A stretch of 64,000 nt of DNA from Pleurodeles waltl (taxonomy: Eukaryota > Chordata > Amphibia > Caudata > Salamandridae), in the NCBI RefSeq assembly GCF_031143425.1, contig NC_090447.1, positions 132,885,106 through 132,949,105 of the forward strand, given 5' to 3'. Positions 43,273 through 55,768 of the stretch are shown one piece after another. The notes beneath the pieces are model-generated. The model saw nothing but the letters and a program-made list of their open reading frames with translations, ran no database searches and was not told the DNA's origin. The translations under genes were made by a program, and so were the position numbers. Each line of letters begins with the position of its first letter. Position 1 is the first letter of the stretch.

Positions 43273-44514
43273 TTAACCCCTTCGCTGCCAGGCCGTTTCC
43301 CCCTCCTGTGCCGAACCTTTTTTTGGCTATTTGGGGCAGTTCGAGCTTAGGCCCTCATAACTTTTTGTTCACATAAGCTACCCACGCCAAATGTGCGTCC
43401 TTTTTTTCCAACATCCTAGGAATTCTAGAGGTACCCAGACTTTGTGGGTTCCCCAAATGGAGGCCAAGAAATTTACCAAAATACAGTGAAAATTTCGTTT
43501 TTTTCAAAAAAATTGGAAAAAGCGGCTGCAGAAGAAGGCTTGTGGTTTTTCCCCTGAAAATGGCATCAACAAAGGGTTTGCAGTGCTAAAATCACCAGCT
43601 TCCCAGCTTTCAGGAACAGGCAGACTTAAATCAGAAAACTCAATTTTTCAACACAATTTTGCCATTTTACTGGGACATACCCCATTAGTACGATTTTTTG
43701 TGCTTTCAGCCTCCTTCCAGTCAGTGACAGAAATGGGCATGAAACCAAGGCTGGATCCCAGAAACCGAAACATTTCAGAAAAGTAGACAGAATTCTGAAT
43801 TCAGCAAGGGGTAATTTGTGTAGATCCTACAAGGGTTTCCTACAGAAAATAACAACTGAAAAAAAAAAATATTGAAATTGAGGTGAAAAAATCTGCAATT
43901 TTTTCTACGTTTCAATCTGTAACTTTTTCCTGCAATGTCAGAATTTTTGCAGCAATATACCGTTACGTCTGCTGGACTCTTCTGGTTGCGGGGTTATATA
44001 GGGCTTGTAGGTTCATCAAGAACTCTAGGTACCCAGAGCCAATAAATGACCTGCACCCTGCCTTGGGTTTTCATTCTATACCGGGTATACAGCAATTCAT
44101 TTGCTGAAATATAAAGAGTAAAAAATAGCTATCAAGAAAACCTTTGTATTTCCAAAATGGGCACAAGATAAGGTGTTGAGGAGCAGTGGTTATTTGCACA
44201 TCTCTGAATTCCGGGGTGCCCATACTAGCATGTGAATTACGGGGCATTTCTCAAATAGATGTCTTTTTTACACACTCTCTTATATTTGAAAGGAAAAAAT
44301 GTAGAGAAAGACAAGGGACAATAATACTTGTTTTGCTATTCTATGTTCCCCGAAGTCTCCCGATAAAAATGATACCTCACTTGTGTGGGTAGGCCTAGCG
44401 CCCGAGACATGAAATGCCCCAAAACACAACGTGGACTCATCACATTTTTGGACAGAAAACAGAGGTGTTTTTTGCAAAGTGCCTACCTGTGGATTTTGGC
44501 CTCTAGCTCAGCCG

Positions 44515-47500
44515 GCCCCAGGGGGGCAGAAATGGCCTAAAATAAATTTGCCCCCCCACCCCCTCCGGGGAGCGACCCTTGCCTAAGGGGTCGCTCCCCT
44601 TGCGTGACGGCGCAAAAAAAAAGATCTCCAGTGCCTAGTGGTCTCTGTACCCCTTGGGGGCAGATTCACCTAAAAGCTGCTGATTTGCCCCCAAACGGGG
44701 CAGAAATGGTCTAAATACAATTTGCCCCTCCAGGGGAGCGACCCTTGCCTAAGGGGTCGCTCCCCATCTCTAAAAAAATAAACAAACAAAAAAAAACACA
44801 CAAAAAAATTAGCCCTGGCGCCTAGAGGTTTCTGCCGCCCCCCGGGGCAGATCGCCTAATAACAATAGCCCGATCTGCCCCCAGGGGGGCAGAGATTGCC
44901 CAAAATAAATTTGCTCCCCCCACCCCGTGGGGAGCGACCCTTGCCTACGGGGTCGCGACCCTTGCGTGACGGCGCAAAAAAAAGATCCCTGGTGCCTAGT
45001 GGTTTCTGCCCCCCTTGGGGGCAGATTGACCTAAAATCGGCCGATCTGCCCCCAAAGCGGGCAGAAATGGCCTAAATACAATTTACCCTCCAGGGGAGCG
45101 ACCCTTGCCTAAGGGGTCACTCCCCATCGCTAAAAAAATAAAAAATAAATTGCCCTGGCGCCTAGAGGTTTCTGCCCCCTTTGGGGGCAGATTGGCTTAA
45201 TACCAATAGGCCGATCTGCCCCTGGGGGCGGCAGAAATGGCCTAAAATAAATTTGCCCCCCCACCCCCCTGGGGAGCGACCCTTGCCTACAAGGTTGCTC
45301 CTCTTGCATGACGGCGCAAAAAAAAAGATCCCTGGTGCCTAGTGGTTTCTGCCCCCCTTGGGGGCAGATTGACCTAAAATCGGCCGATCTGCCCCCAAAG
45401 CGGGCAGAAATGGCCTAAATACAATTTGCCCCTCCAGGGGAGCGACCCTTGTCTAAGGGGTCGCTCCCCATCTCTAAAAAAACAAACAAACAAAAAAATA
45501 AAAACGCAAAAAAAAAAATTCCCTGGCGCCTAGAGGTTTCTGCCCCCCCTGGGGGCAGGTTGGCTTAATAACAATAGGCCGATCTGCCCCCAAGGGGGGC
45601 AGAAATGGCCTAAAATAAATTTACACTCCCACCCCCCCGGGGAGCGACCCTTGCCTAAGGGGTCGCTTCCCATCTCTAAAAAAACAAACAAACAAAAAAA
45701 AAAACACACAAAAAAAATTTGCCCTGGTGCCTAGAGGTTTCTGCCCCCTGGGGGCAGATCGGCCTAATAACAATAGGTCGATATGCCCCCAGGGGCGGGC
45801 AGAAATAGCCTAAAATATATGTGCCCCCCACCCCACCTCCAGGGAGCGACCCTTGCCTGACGGCGCAAAAAAAAAATCCCTGGTGCCCAGTGGTTTCTGC
45901 CCCCTTTGGGGACAGATTGACCTAAAATCGGCCGATCTGCCCCCAAAGCGGGCAGAAATGGCCTAAATACAATTTGCCCCTCCAGGGGAGCGACCCTTGC
46001 CTAAGGGGTCGCTCCCCATACCTAAAAAAACAAACAAACAAAAAAATAAAAACACCATTTTTTTTTTGCCCTGGCGCCTAGAGGTTTCTGCCCCCCCTGG
46101 GGGCAGATCGGCTTAATACCAATAGCCCGATCTGCCCCCAGGGGGGCAGAAATGGCCTAAAATAAATTTACCCTCCCACCCCCCCCGGGGAGCAACCCTT
46201 GACTACAAGGTCGCTCCCCTTGCGTGACGGCGCACAAAAAAGATCCCTGGTGCCTAGTGGGCAGATTGACCTAAAATCGTCCGATTTGCCCCCAAAGCGG
46301 GCAGAAATGGCCTAAATACAATTTGCCCCTCCAGGGGAGCGACCCTTGCCTAAGGGGTCACTCCCCATCTCTAAAAAAAAAAAAAAAAAAAATATTGCCC
46401 TGACGCCTAGAGGTTTCTGCCCCCCCTGGGGGCTGATCGGCTTAATACCAATAGGCCGATGTGCCCCCAGGGGGGGCAGAAATGGCCTAAAATAAATTTA
46501 CCCTCCCAACCCCCCGGGGAGCGACCCTTGCCTACAAGGTCGCTCCCCTTGCGTGACGGCGCAAAAAAAAAGATCCCTGGTGCCTAGTGGTTTCTGCCCC
46601 CCTTGGGGGAAGATTGACCTAAAATCGGCCGATCTGCCCTCAAAGCGGGCAGAAATGGCCTAAATACAATTTGCCCCTCCAGGGGAGCGACCCTTGCCTA
46701 AGGGGTCGCTCCCCATCTCTAAAAAAACAAAAAAAACACACAAAAAGAAAATTAGCCCTGGCGCCTAGAGGTTTCTGCCCCCCCGGGGGCAGATTGGCCT
46801 AATAACAATAGGCCGAGCAGCCCCCAGGGGGGGCAGAAATGGCCTAAGATATATGTCCCCCTTCCACCCCCCCAGGGAGCGACCCTTGCCTACGGGGTCG
46901 CTCCCCTTGCCTGACGGCGCAAAAAAAAAGATCCCTGGTGCCTAGTGTTTCTGCCCCCTTCGGGGCAGGTTGACCTAAAATCGGCTGGTCTGCCCCCAAA
47001 GCAGGTAGAAATGGCCTAAATACAATTTGCCCCTCCAGGGGAGCGACCCTTGCCTAAGGGGTCGCTCCCCATCTGTAAAACAACAAAAAAAAAAATCCCC
47101 GGTGCCTAGTGGTTTCTGCCCCCCTTGGGGGCAGATCAGCCTAATTAAAATAGGCCGGTGCCTAGTGGTTTCTGCCCGCCTGGGGGGCAGAAATGGCCTA
47201 AAATAAATTTGCCCCCCAGGGGAACGACCCTTGGCTAAGGGGTCGCTCCCCTTACGTGAAATCATGAACAAAAAAAAACCTCCCTTGTGTCTAATGGTTT
47301 TGGCCTCATAAAAATAGGCCAATCTGCCCCCAAGGGGGCAGAAAAGGCCTAAATATAATTTCCCCCCTATGGGAGCGACCCTTGCCTAAGGGGTCGCTCC
47401 CCACACCTAAAACAAAAAACAAAACAAAAACGAAACAATTTTTTTTTTAATCCCTGGTGCCTAGCAGTTTCTGCCCCCGCTGAGGGCAGATCAGCCTAAT

Positions 47501-47635
47501 AATAGGACGATCTGCCCCCAGGGGAGGCAGAAAAGGCCTTAAAAAAAATGCCCCCCATTGGGAGCGACCCTTGCCCAAGGGGTCGCTCCCTTATGACAAT
47601 TACATTCAAAAAAGAAAATCCCTGGTGTCTAGTGG
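44515..47635. repeat. Hairpin satellite array, about 18 monomers of ~175 bp
   Basis: The stem GGGGAGCGACCC, with its inverse GGGTCGCTCCCC after an 8-base loop, recurs about 18 times from 44567 to 47560, spaced roughly 145-205 bp. Two monomer kinds mostly alternate. One continues TTGCGTGACGGCGCAAAAAA; the other continues ATCTCTAAAAAAACAAACAA. Between stems lies a second hairpin, GGGGGCAGAT(C)GG(C)CTAAT…TAGGCCGATCTGCCCCC. The alternation makes a higher-order unit near 350 bp. Monomers near 47100-47500 are more diverged, and the alternation slips near 45640. Confidence 0.9.
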
Positions 47636-48001
47636 GCGTTTTGACAGCCGGATTGCTTTCAATCCGGCTGCCAAAACGCAGAGAGAGACTTCAAAGGGAA
47701 GGAAATACATTTCCTTCCCTTTGAAGCCTCTCTCGGCCTTTCTCTTCCGATCGCAATGGGGGAGGCTCTGTGACAATCAGAGAGCGCTCACGCGCTGACG
47801 TCACAGGGGGGATGGGGAGGTCGGGGATGGAAGGGGAAGGGCTTCCCCTTCCATCCCTGACTTGGGGGGGTGGGCGGCAACCCCACAGGGGGAGCGCTAG
47901 CGCTCCCTCTGGGCTGTGTGCCCAGGACGTAATGGTTACGTCCTGGGCACAGCAGCACTGTGCGCCAGGACGTAACCATTACGTTCGCGGCACAGAAGGG
48001 G
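47636..48001. repeat. Right-terminal palindrome cluster of the piggyBac-like element
   Basis: Consecutive hairpins: GCCGGATTG…CAATCCGGC, TTCAAAGGGAAGGAAAT…ATTTCCTTCCCTTTGAA, GGATGGAAGGGGAAG…CTTCCCCTTCCATCC, GGGAGCGCTAGCGCTCCC, and the GGACGTAATGGTTACGTCC pair. They lead into the terminus at 48001. No coding sense. Confidence 0.8.
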
Positions 48002-48005
48002 TTAA

Positions 48006-50716
48006 AGCATAAGAATGAGCTCGTACTGTAACTGTCAATAATTCAAACAGTGCTCACCTAAAATAGTCTAACTGCAAAAGAAATCTTAATCCAGAAAAAT
48101 AAAATTTAGGGTTAGATGTACTAATATAAGGAATACAGATTTTCTAATTGTGATTCTCTTCGAATCACAGTAAGGAAATCGGTATTCCCAATGTACGAAA
48201 CTCTTTTGAGTTTCATTAGCTATTCCTAGTGGGTCTCAAATCAACCTACTTCATCAAAAGTAATGAGGTAGGTCACAGTTTGTGACCCATTAGGAATCAC
48301 AGCCATCACAGAGATGGTGGCATGCTGAGGTCAGTGGACCACCATGTCTGTGCTTGCTTTTTAATAAAGCATTTTTTTTAAAAATGCAATACATTTTCCT
48401 TAAATGAAAACAGGGTGTGTTTAACAAAAAAAAATGAAACTTTCCGTTTTTTTTGTAATGAGCAGATAGTTGGGAAAGCATTTCTAAAACAAAAATATTG
48501 GGTGCAGAATTAAACATGTAGAAAATAAATGGATTCCTGAAAACAATAAAGATATGCATTTATTTTTCCTTAGTGTGCTTTTGTAGCAGCTGAAAAAGCA
48601 CAATGAAACAATATCTGAAGACTTTAGCTACTAAAGAATGCACCATTAAGCACATATTTTACTTGATGGTCATTAGTGACCTAGGTTAACACTGTATCAT
48701 GAATAGCTGTTAAGACCTATTTGGATCATTTGACAATGGTCCAAGTCGTAAAATATATTCTTTTAACCTTCACATGCTCATATGTTCATTAAATAAATAC
48801 AATGTTTAGTTTTAAATCATAAAATCTGTTTCTTTATAAATAAGCTGGATAGAAAATGGCACATGGGAAAGGAAATATGATGTGCAAATAAGCATTACAC
48901 TACCCATTAACTTATTCTCCTCTGCTCCTTACCCAGGTGTGAACCTGCAGCCAGTAGATAGTTCAGTTTAAATGTTAGAACATGATAAATAGAAGTGTTT
49001 CATAACTACTTTGTTTAGATAGATCAGTAGATGGAAGTTGTCCTGTTCTCCTGAAGACATTGAAGCCTGATTGGATGAAATAGTGGCAGAGACAAAGAAA
49101 GGAGTTTCAAGTTATAAAATTGAAACTTTATAAAATGTGTGTTCCTAGATTGAGACTTGGATTGATTGGTCCTCTTGTCATTCTGACACTCTCTCTCTCT
49201 TTTGTTGAGGGTTTTCAGACTTCTTGCAGAAACACTTTAAGATACTTCTCAGACTAATTATGAGCAGCCTTAAACTTGACACTTAAATATATTCTGAGAC
49301 TTTTTGCTTTGAAACCTTATTGAATTTTTCAATCCTTTGGCATCTCTTTATGGGTTCTTCTCATTAATTGATTATTCTTTTTCTTTACAAAATCATCTTT
49401 AAGATTAGACTAAGGAAATGTATTGACTGGAACACGCTTTATGAATTGTGCTGTTTAATGTGATTAATGAACTTTGATTATAAAATATTTCTTCTGATAA
49501 TAAAGATGAGGAACTAAGAAAATTGATAATACAATCACTAAACCTTCATCCAAATCTCACCAACTGATGTAAAAAATACATTGAAAAGATCTATTGGTTA
49601 GGATCCAGTAGCAAGCAGTGGTTTGAAATTATTTATTCCACTCTAACACAGTGGTCCATGGGACCACTACTTACTCTTAAAAATATTATTGTTAACATTC
49701 TATAAGGGGAATGGGTCTCTGGTCTCTCATGGACCACTTCCCCTTTGCAAATGGATTACCAACAGTTTTAAACTGCATGCAAGGTATTACTGTTGTTTAG
49801 CGACAAGATTTTGGTTGCAAAACAGTAATACATATCAAACCAATTCAGTATTTGGAAGGGACGCTTTAAACACACCCCTCCCAAATACCACATCACAATT
49901 GAAAAATGTGATTCAGTAAGCCACCAAATTTCATTTTGCTTTTTGTTCATTAGAAAAAGCATTTTTCCTGTCGCAAATGGCCAGATTCTGCAAATGGATC
50001 CATTTGCGACAAGAAAAATTCTTTGTACATCTGGTATTAGTATTTCATGAATAATGTAGTTGAGACTGCTAATCACTGTTTACAATGCAAACTGAAATTA
50101 ACTGACTCTTGGCACTTTATCCATGCTTTATCACTGTAAGGGAATAGTACTTAACTTCTCAGATGTGTCAGATAAAACCTAGAGTTGGCTTAACAGTAGA
50201 TCAACCCAGTGAGTTATAGTGACTGGGTTACCTAAACTGCCTGGGTGGTACAGATGTGGGCCTAGCTTTTATTCATGACCATATTATGTAACCTAAGGAC
50301 CTTGAGGCCATTTCACAAAAACATTTATGAGGACATATGATAGTAATACAAGAGTAGTATTTAAGACATTCTTTCATGCCTTTGTGAATCAACAACGAAA
50401 CATCCTACTTCATATCAGCAAAAGTACAAAAAGGTCAGAGTCCTTTCTATTTGTAGTAATTTGTATACAATCACAGAACTTTGCCTTTTTCCCATTTTAG
50501 ATGTTTTTTCGATATTTCCAAGGCATGTAGGAGCATGTCAAATACTACCACTGTAGTACTACTTTACTTACTCCAAAATGCCTTTATGTATAAGCTTTCA
50601 TTTTTTTTGCTCCTTTTTTTTGTAATAATTCTATTTTGAAAAAGCTAAAATAATTTATTTTATTTAGATAAATTAATGCTAATTTTTGCTTCCTGTCTGT
50701 TGCAGAAAGACAGAAG
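48006..50716. other. AT-rich stretch, possibly one split MITE
   Basis: Near 48114 GGGTTAGATGTACTAA resembles a Harbinger-type terminus. Near 50038 TTTGTACATCTGGTATT resembles its inverse, with TTTGCGACA-type words before it. If these pair, an original MITE of about 0.8 kb was split by AT-rich DNA at about 48480-49600. No gene is visible. Confidence 0.35.
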
Positions 50717-50721
50717 CAAAA

Positions 50722-52842
50722 TGTTAGAAATTGGGTTTTTGGTTGGCAGTCAGGTTACCCTCTGTCCAAGCAAGAACCCTCACTCTAGTCAGGGTAAGTC
50801 ACAAACAATCCAAAATAATCCTGTGCCCACCCTCTGGTAGCTTGGCACGAACAGTCAGGCTTAACTTAGAAGGCAATGTGTAAAGTATTTGTGCAATAAA
50901 TCATACAATAACACCATGTAGCACCACAAAACAATACACCACACAGTGTTTAGAAAAATATATAATATTTATCTGGATAAATGCAGGTCAAAACGAATAA
51001 AGATGCAATGTGAAATTGTAGAGATATCACTGAAAGTGATATAAAGTGTCTTAAGTCTTTAAAAAGCAAACAAAGTCTCTTTCAAGCACAAAGTTCCTGG
51101 TTTGGAGTGGAAAATCTCCGCAAAGGGGCGCAGAAGAAGAGATACGTGGAAAAATGGTGTGTGCGTCGATTTCTCCTCTCCACACACGGACTTGCGTCGT
51201 TATTCTTCATGCGGGGGAGTCGTGCGTCGTTTTCCGGCGCGCGGACAGTCTCTTTCTGTGGGTCGAGGGATTACCAGATGTCCCGGGGTCTGTGCGTGGA
51301 TTCTTCGGCTTGTTTTACAGATGCGCGTCGTTCCGCGAGGCTGCGCATCGTTACGCGAGGCTGTGTGTCGAAGTTTCAATCTCACGGCAGGCGTCGTGTC
51401 GATTTCCCCTCTGGAAGTCAGGTGCCGTTGTCCTTGCGAGGCCGTGCGTCGAAGTTCCGGTCGCCCCGAAGGTGTCACGTTGATCAGCGTCGGTGTGCGG
51501 CGTTTTTCTCGCCGCAAAGAAAGCTGTGCGTCGGAGTTTTCGGCGCACGAAGAGTCCAAATGAAAAAGAGAAGTCTTTTTGGTCCTGAGATTTCAGGGAA
51601 CAGGAGGCAAACTCTATCCAAGCCTTTGGAGAGCACTTTTACAGCCAGACAAGAGTTCAGCAAGGCAGTAGGCCAACAGCAAGGCAGCAGTCCTTTGTAG
51701 AAAGCAGACAGGTGAGTCCTTTGAGCAGCCAGGCGGTTCTTCTTGGCAGGATGTAGTTTCTTGTTCAGGTTTCTTCTCCAGCAAGTGTCTGACGAGTTAG
51801 GGCAGAGTCCCTATTTTATACCCAAATGTGCTTTTGAAGTGGGGGAGACTTCAAAGAGTGGCTAAGAAGTGCACCAGGTCCCCTTTCAGTTCAATCCTGT
51901 CTGCCAGGGTCCCAGTAGGGGGTGTGGCAGTCCTTTGTGTGAGAGCAGGCCCTCTACCCTCCCAGCCCAGGAAGACCCATTCAAAATGCAGATGTATGCA
52001 AGTGAGGCTGAGTACCATGTGTTTGGGGTGTGTCTGAGTGAATGCACAAAGAGCTGTCAACCAAGCCCAGCGAGACGTGGATTGTAAGGCACAGAAAGAT
52101 TTAAGTGCAAATAAATGTTCACTTTCTAAAAGTGGCATTTCTAGAATAGTAATATTAAATCCAACTTCACCAGTCAGCAGGATTTGGTATTACCATTCGG
52201 GCCATACTAAATATGGCCTTCCTACTCCTTTCAGATCAGCAGCTACCACTTCAATACTGTATAAGGGCAGCCCCAATGTTAGCCTATGAAGGGAGCAGGC
52301 CTCACAGTAGTGCAAAAATGAATTTAGGAGTTTTACACTACCAGGACATGTAAACTACACAGGTACATGTCCTGCCTTTCACCCACACAGCACCCTGCTC
52401 TAGGGGTTACCTAGGGCACACATTAGAGGTGACTTATATGTGGAGAAAAGGGAGGTTTAGGCTTGGCAAGTACTTTTAAATGCCAAGTCGAGGTGACAGT
52501 GAAACTCACACACAGACCTTGCAATGGCAGACCTGAGACAAGGTAAAGGGGCTACTTAAGTGGGTGGCACAACCAGTGCGGCAGGCCCACTAGTAGCATT
52601 TCATCTACAGGCCCTAGGCACATATAGTGCACATTACTAGGGACTTATAAGTAAATTAAATAGTCCAATCAGGTATGATCCAAGGTTCCATGTTTAAAAG
52701 GGAGAGAGCATAGGCACTTTAGCACTGGTTAGCAGTGGTAAAGTGCGCAGAGTCTAAGAGCCAACAAAAACAGAGTCCAAAAAGTGGAGGGAGGCAGTCA
52801 AAAACTTAGGGGTGACCACCCTAAAGTATGTCAGGTATAACA
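50722..52842 (+). mobile_element. Complete solo LTR, 2121 bp, 5-bp duplication CAAAA
   Basis: It begins TGTTAGAAATTGGG and ends GTATAACA, so the termini form the short inverted repeat TGTTA…TAACA expected of an LTR. CAAAA lies directly outside both ends (50717-50721 and 52843-52847), a perfect 5-bp duplication. No primer site, gag or pol is attached, so it is a solo LTR produced by LTR-LTR recombination. The core (about 51150-51550) is CpG-rich with repeated GCGTCG words. Related to the interrupted copy at 26283-41801. The superfamily of the parent is not shown by the LTR alone. Confidence 0.88.
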
Positions 52843-52873
52843 CAAAACATCAGTCCATTCGAATTCATAATGT

Positions 52874-53671
52874 AGGGCTCAATGTACAGAAGTAATTTAT
52901 AAGCCTTTGATTCATAAAATCACAAGGTTTGACACTACAAAACACAGATTCAAAATGCACCAAAGTGACTTTGGGAGTCGCATATTTCTTTCTACTGTTC
53001 AAGTACAATTTGAGACCACTTGAGCATCAAAAGATGGAGGGGGCAAAAAGCAGTGCCTACAACTGAGCCAGAATAGGATGCATCAAAGGGTGGAATACCA
53101 CCATGTCAAAAAAGCTGATAGCCATTTAAATAGTGAAACGGGTATGCAGTGGCAGCGTTCACTTTCTGAATACCAGCTGCAGGCATCAGGGGAGCAGACA
53201 GTGGTCCAGATGTTCTCTGATATTTCCTGGGAGCATGCCATTTGTTTTTCAGAATGTGGCACAGGAAAGGAAAAGAGGATTCACTGAGAAAAGCATGGTA
53301 TTTTGAGATTGTGGGTGGTGGCCATTTGTCCCTTCCAGCCATCACCTCTGCATTCCCAGCGTTCAGTACGATTTTTGAGTCCAACTGAATGTTCTTTTTG
53401 TGCTGTAAAAGATTTGTACATCTGTGGCAGTGCAAAGTGAATGTCAGTTCACAAAGCATATGGTATGCAGGAACACATACTAAATGCTATGTGACATAGG
53501 GCCTGATTACAACTTTGGAGGAGGTGTTAATCCGTCCCAAATGTGACGGATATACCACCAGACGTATTACGAGTTCCATAGGATATAATGGACTCGTAAT
53601 ACGGCTGGTGGGACGGATTAACACCTCCTCCAAAGTTATAATAAGGCCCAAAGTCTTACTACATTTGACCC
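52874..53671. mobile_element. Possible MITE with GGGCTCAATGTAC ends
   Basis: GGGCTCAATGTACAGAAG at the left resembles the inverse of the right end (GGGTCAAATGTAGTAAGAC). The 151-bp MITE at 53499 would be nested in it. No duplication was found. Confidence 0.4.
53499..53649. mobile_element. Near-perfect foldback MITE, 151 bp
   Basis: Almost the whole element is one palindrome: GGGCCTGATTACAACTTTGG at the left is matched inverted at the right, and GGAGGAGGTGTTAATCCGTC also pairs with its inverse. Flanks ATA and AAA leave the duplication uncertain. Same terminal family as 2642-2766 and 21118-21546. Confidence 0.85.
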
Positions 53672-55768
53672 ATAGTGCTAATTAGCACCTTCCTGCAAAT
53701 TGCCCAGGCAGTTTATGTAAAGGGTGTAGGATGCTAGCCCTCTATGTGGTGTGCAAAACATTGTACACTGGGCAGAGAGTCCGGGCAACCACACATTGGT
53801 TTACAGAGGTAAAAACTAGACCACCTAATGCTCTCATTTTTATGGTAGCCTGGTCAAGCAGTTGGGCTAATCTTGGAGAAATGCAAAGCATTTGTTGTAC
53901 TCACAGTTTCAATAAATGAAAACACACACTTAAACGAATAACTCAAGACCAATTTACAAAAAAACTTCAGATTTTTATAAATTTTTTAAGACCAAGATCA
54001 TCAAAATCAGGTAAGTACTTTTTAAGTTATGAATTTTCAAAGTATAGAAAATGTCTCAGTTCTGTGCATAATTACGCACCATAGGAATCAATGGAAAAAT
54101 GCTTTAAAAATGCATAGGACATCAGGCAATGCGTTTACCATTGTCTCCTATCGGTTGTAGGTTGAGGTCATTGGTGGGCCCTGCGGACCAGCTGGAGAAG
54201 TTTGAGTGGTTCCCGGTTTTGGCGGGAGCAGCTGCAAAAAGTCTGTGGAGCTGGTGCGAGGCCACAGCGGGGCACCACTTAGAAAAGCAATGAACAGGTG
54301 GACTTCAAGATGAGTCCGGTGGGTCCTTTTGGAGTGTTGAGGTTGCAAGGGGTGGCGGGCCCTTAGAACACAACTGGATCTTCAGTGCAGGTCACAGTGT
54401 GGCCAGGTGCAGAGCACATCGGTGAGCCAAGAGCTGTATGCAAAGGTGCACTTGGAAGCAGAAGGCAGGTCACTTTGATGGTCACTTGCAGGTCAGTAGG
54501 GTCACTCTGGTGGGAAGTCCTGATGTTTTCTTAAGTCCCTTGACTGGGGCTTCATCCTGGTCCTTTTGCAGTTGGAGTCGACTGTCCTCTGGGTGTCTGA
54601 TGTTGGGGGTCTAGTACCCCTGGCTATTGCACAGTTCAGCCACTGCTGCCTGCCATGCCACCAATCTTAGAAAAACTGCAGAGATCACCCTCTTGGTCCA
54701 CTTGGTGAAATTTGGTCTGGCTGCAGTGTCTGGTTCCTTTCACAGCAGCTGATCAAGAAACTGGACTTCACTGGCTTTTGAGTCTTTGATGCAAAAGAGT
54801 GATGCCTTCACTCCACAGGGAGATCCTCAGTGATTTTTAGAAGAGTGGAGGTCCTCTGGTTTTTTTTAGAGTCTGTCCAATGTCCGAGCAGCCCCTCAGT
54901 GGTGATTGTCAAGTCCTGGGTGCAGTAGCCAGGGTTTAGCACTATTTTTCGATGTAGCAGGACTTCAGTTCTCAAGCCTTGCATCTTCTTTGCGGCTGGT
55001 CTTCTTGTGTCCTTAGAATCTGAATCTCTGGTCTAGGGGTGCCCACAATATAATGTATTTAGTGTGAATTTAAGGGAGTACCTCATAGTGGCCCATGGGT
55101 CATATACCTTAGGGTGGCTACACCCACCATGTGACCACTTCCTGTGGGCAGAGGTCACTTACCCATCCCTGATAGGCAATTTTCCTAACATGCATGATGG
55201 AAGAAAATGAAATGAAGGGGTCACCTCGCATGCAACACCTTAGGGGTGGTGCAAGCAGGTAGTGGCCACTGCTCCTGTCCTTTGTGTGTTTTCCTGCCAG
55301 TGCTCACACCAAAAGTGGGAGTTTACAATGGGGGCAGCCATCTGCTGTTAACAGCAGGAGTGAGGTTTGAGTTTCAAGGGTGATAAGCCCTTTGAAGCAC
55401 CCTAGCAGCGCAGTGCACATTCCTGAGGAGGGATAGGTGACACCTCCACACAGGAAGGGCTTTGTTCTGGGACCCAGACAGCAGGAGCTATCACCCCAGG
55501 GTTCTAGAATCTTGTCTGCTGGTGGCAGGATGGTTTTGACGAGCCAGCAACCATGCCAGTGTTAGTTAGTTTTGCAGGGGTCACCTATAAGGTGCCCGCT
55601 GGGCACATTTGCAATAAGTCCAATACTGGTACCATATTGGATTTATCAATCTGAGTTGTGTGATAGCAAACAATCTAGGGTTTAGAGTAGTCATCATTAG
55701 CTGTTAAACTTGTACTGACCAGTGTCCAGTACATGCATTTAAAATGCCGGCTCTGTTCACTTACCCAG
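53672..55768. other. Unassigned repeat-like stretch upstream of the Harbinger exon
   Basis: From about 54140 to 55640 the sequence is GC-moderate and lacks recognisable coding sense. The short frames have no domains. It may be intron or an insertion within the Harbinger element, since the transposase exon at 55769 opens after an intron-like TTCACTTACCCAG. I found no left terminus of the Harbinger element in it. Confidence 0.35.

Larger units (their letters stand above)
43277..48001. mobile_element. 4.7-kb piggyBac-like non-autonomous element carrying a satellite
   Basis: TTAA flanks both ends (43273-43276 and 48002-48005). The left end reads CCCCTTCGCTGCCAGGCCG. The right end, inverted, reads CCCCTTCTGTGCCGCGAACG, a short inverted repeat starting CCCCTTC and sharing TGCC. 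Subterminal ACGTAATGGTTACGT/ACGTAACCATTACGT palindromes lie inside the right end, an arrangement known from piggyBac-type transposons. TTAA duplication is the hallmark of that superfamily. The first 1.24 kb is unique and shared with the copy at 61654; the rest is an array plus terminal hairpins. No transposase frame is visible, so it would have depended on an enzyme made elsewhere. Superfamily assignment rests on TTAA and termini only. Confidence 0.78.

Noticed and set aside
44515..47635. CRISPR array
   Set aside because: Evenly spaced palindromic units look superficially similar, but the intervening segments are themselves repeats, units are ~175 bp, no cas genes exist and the context is vertebrate.
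51102..51700. Overlapping Arg/Ser/Val-rich frames of up to 197 codons
   Set aside because: They lie in the CpG-rich core of the solo LTR; all three plus frames are open because of base composition, with no conserved start or domain.
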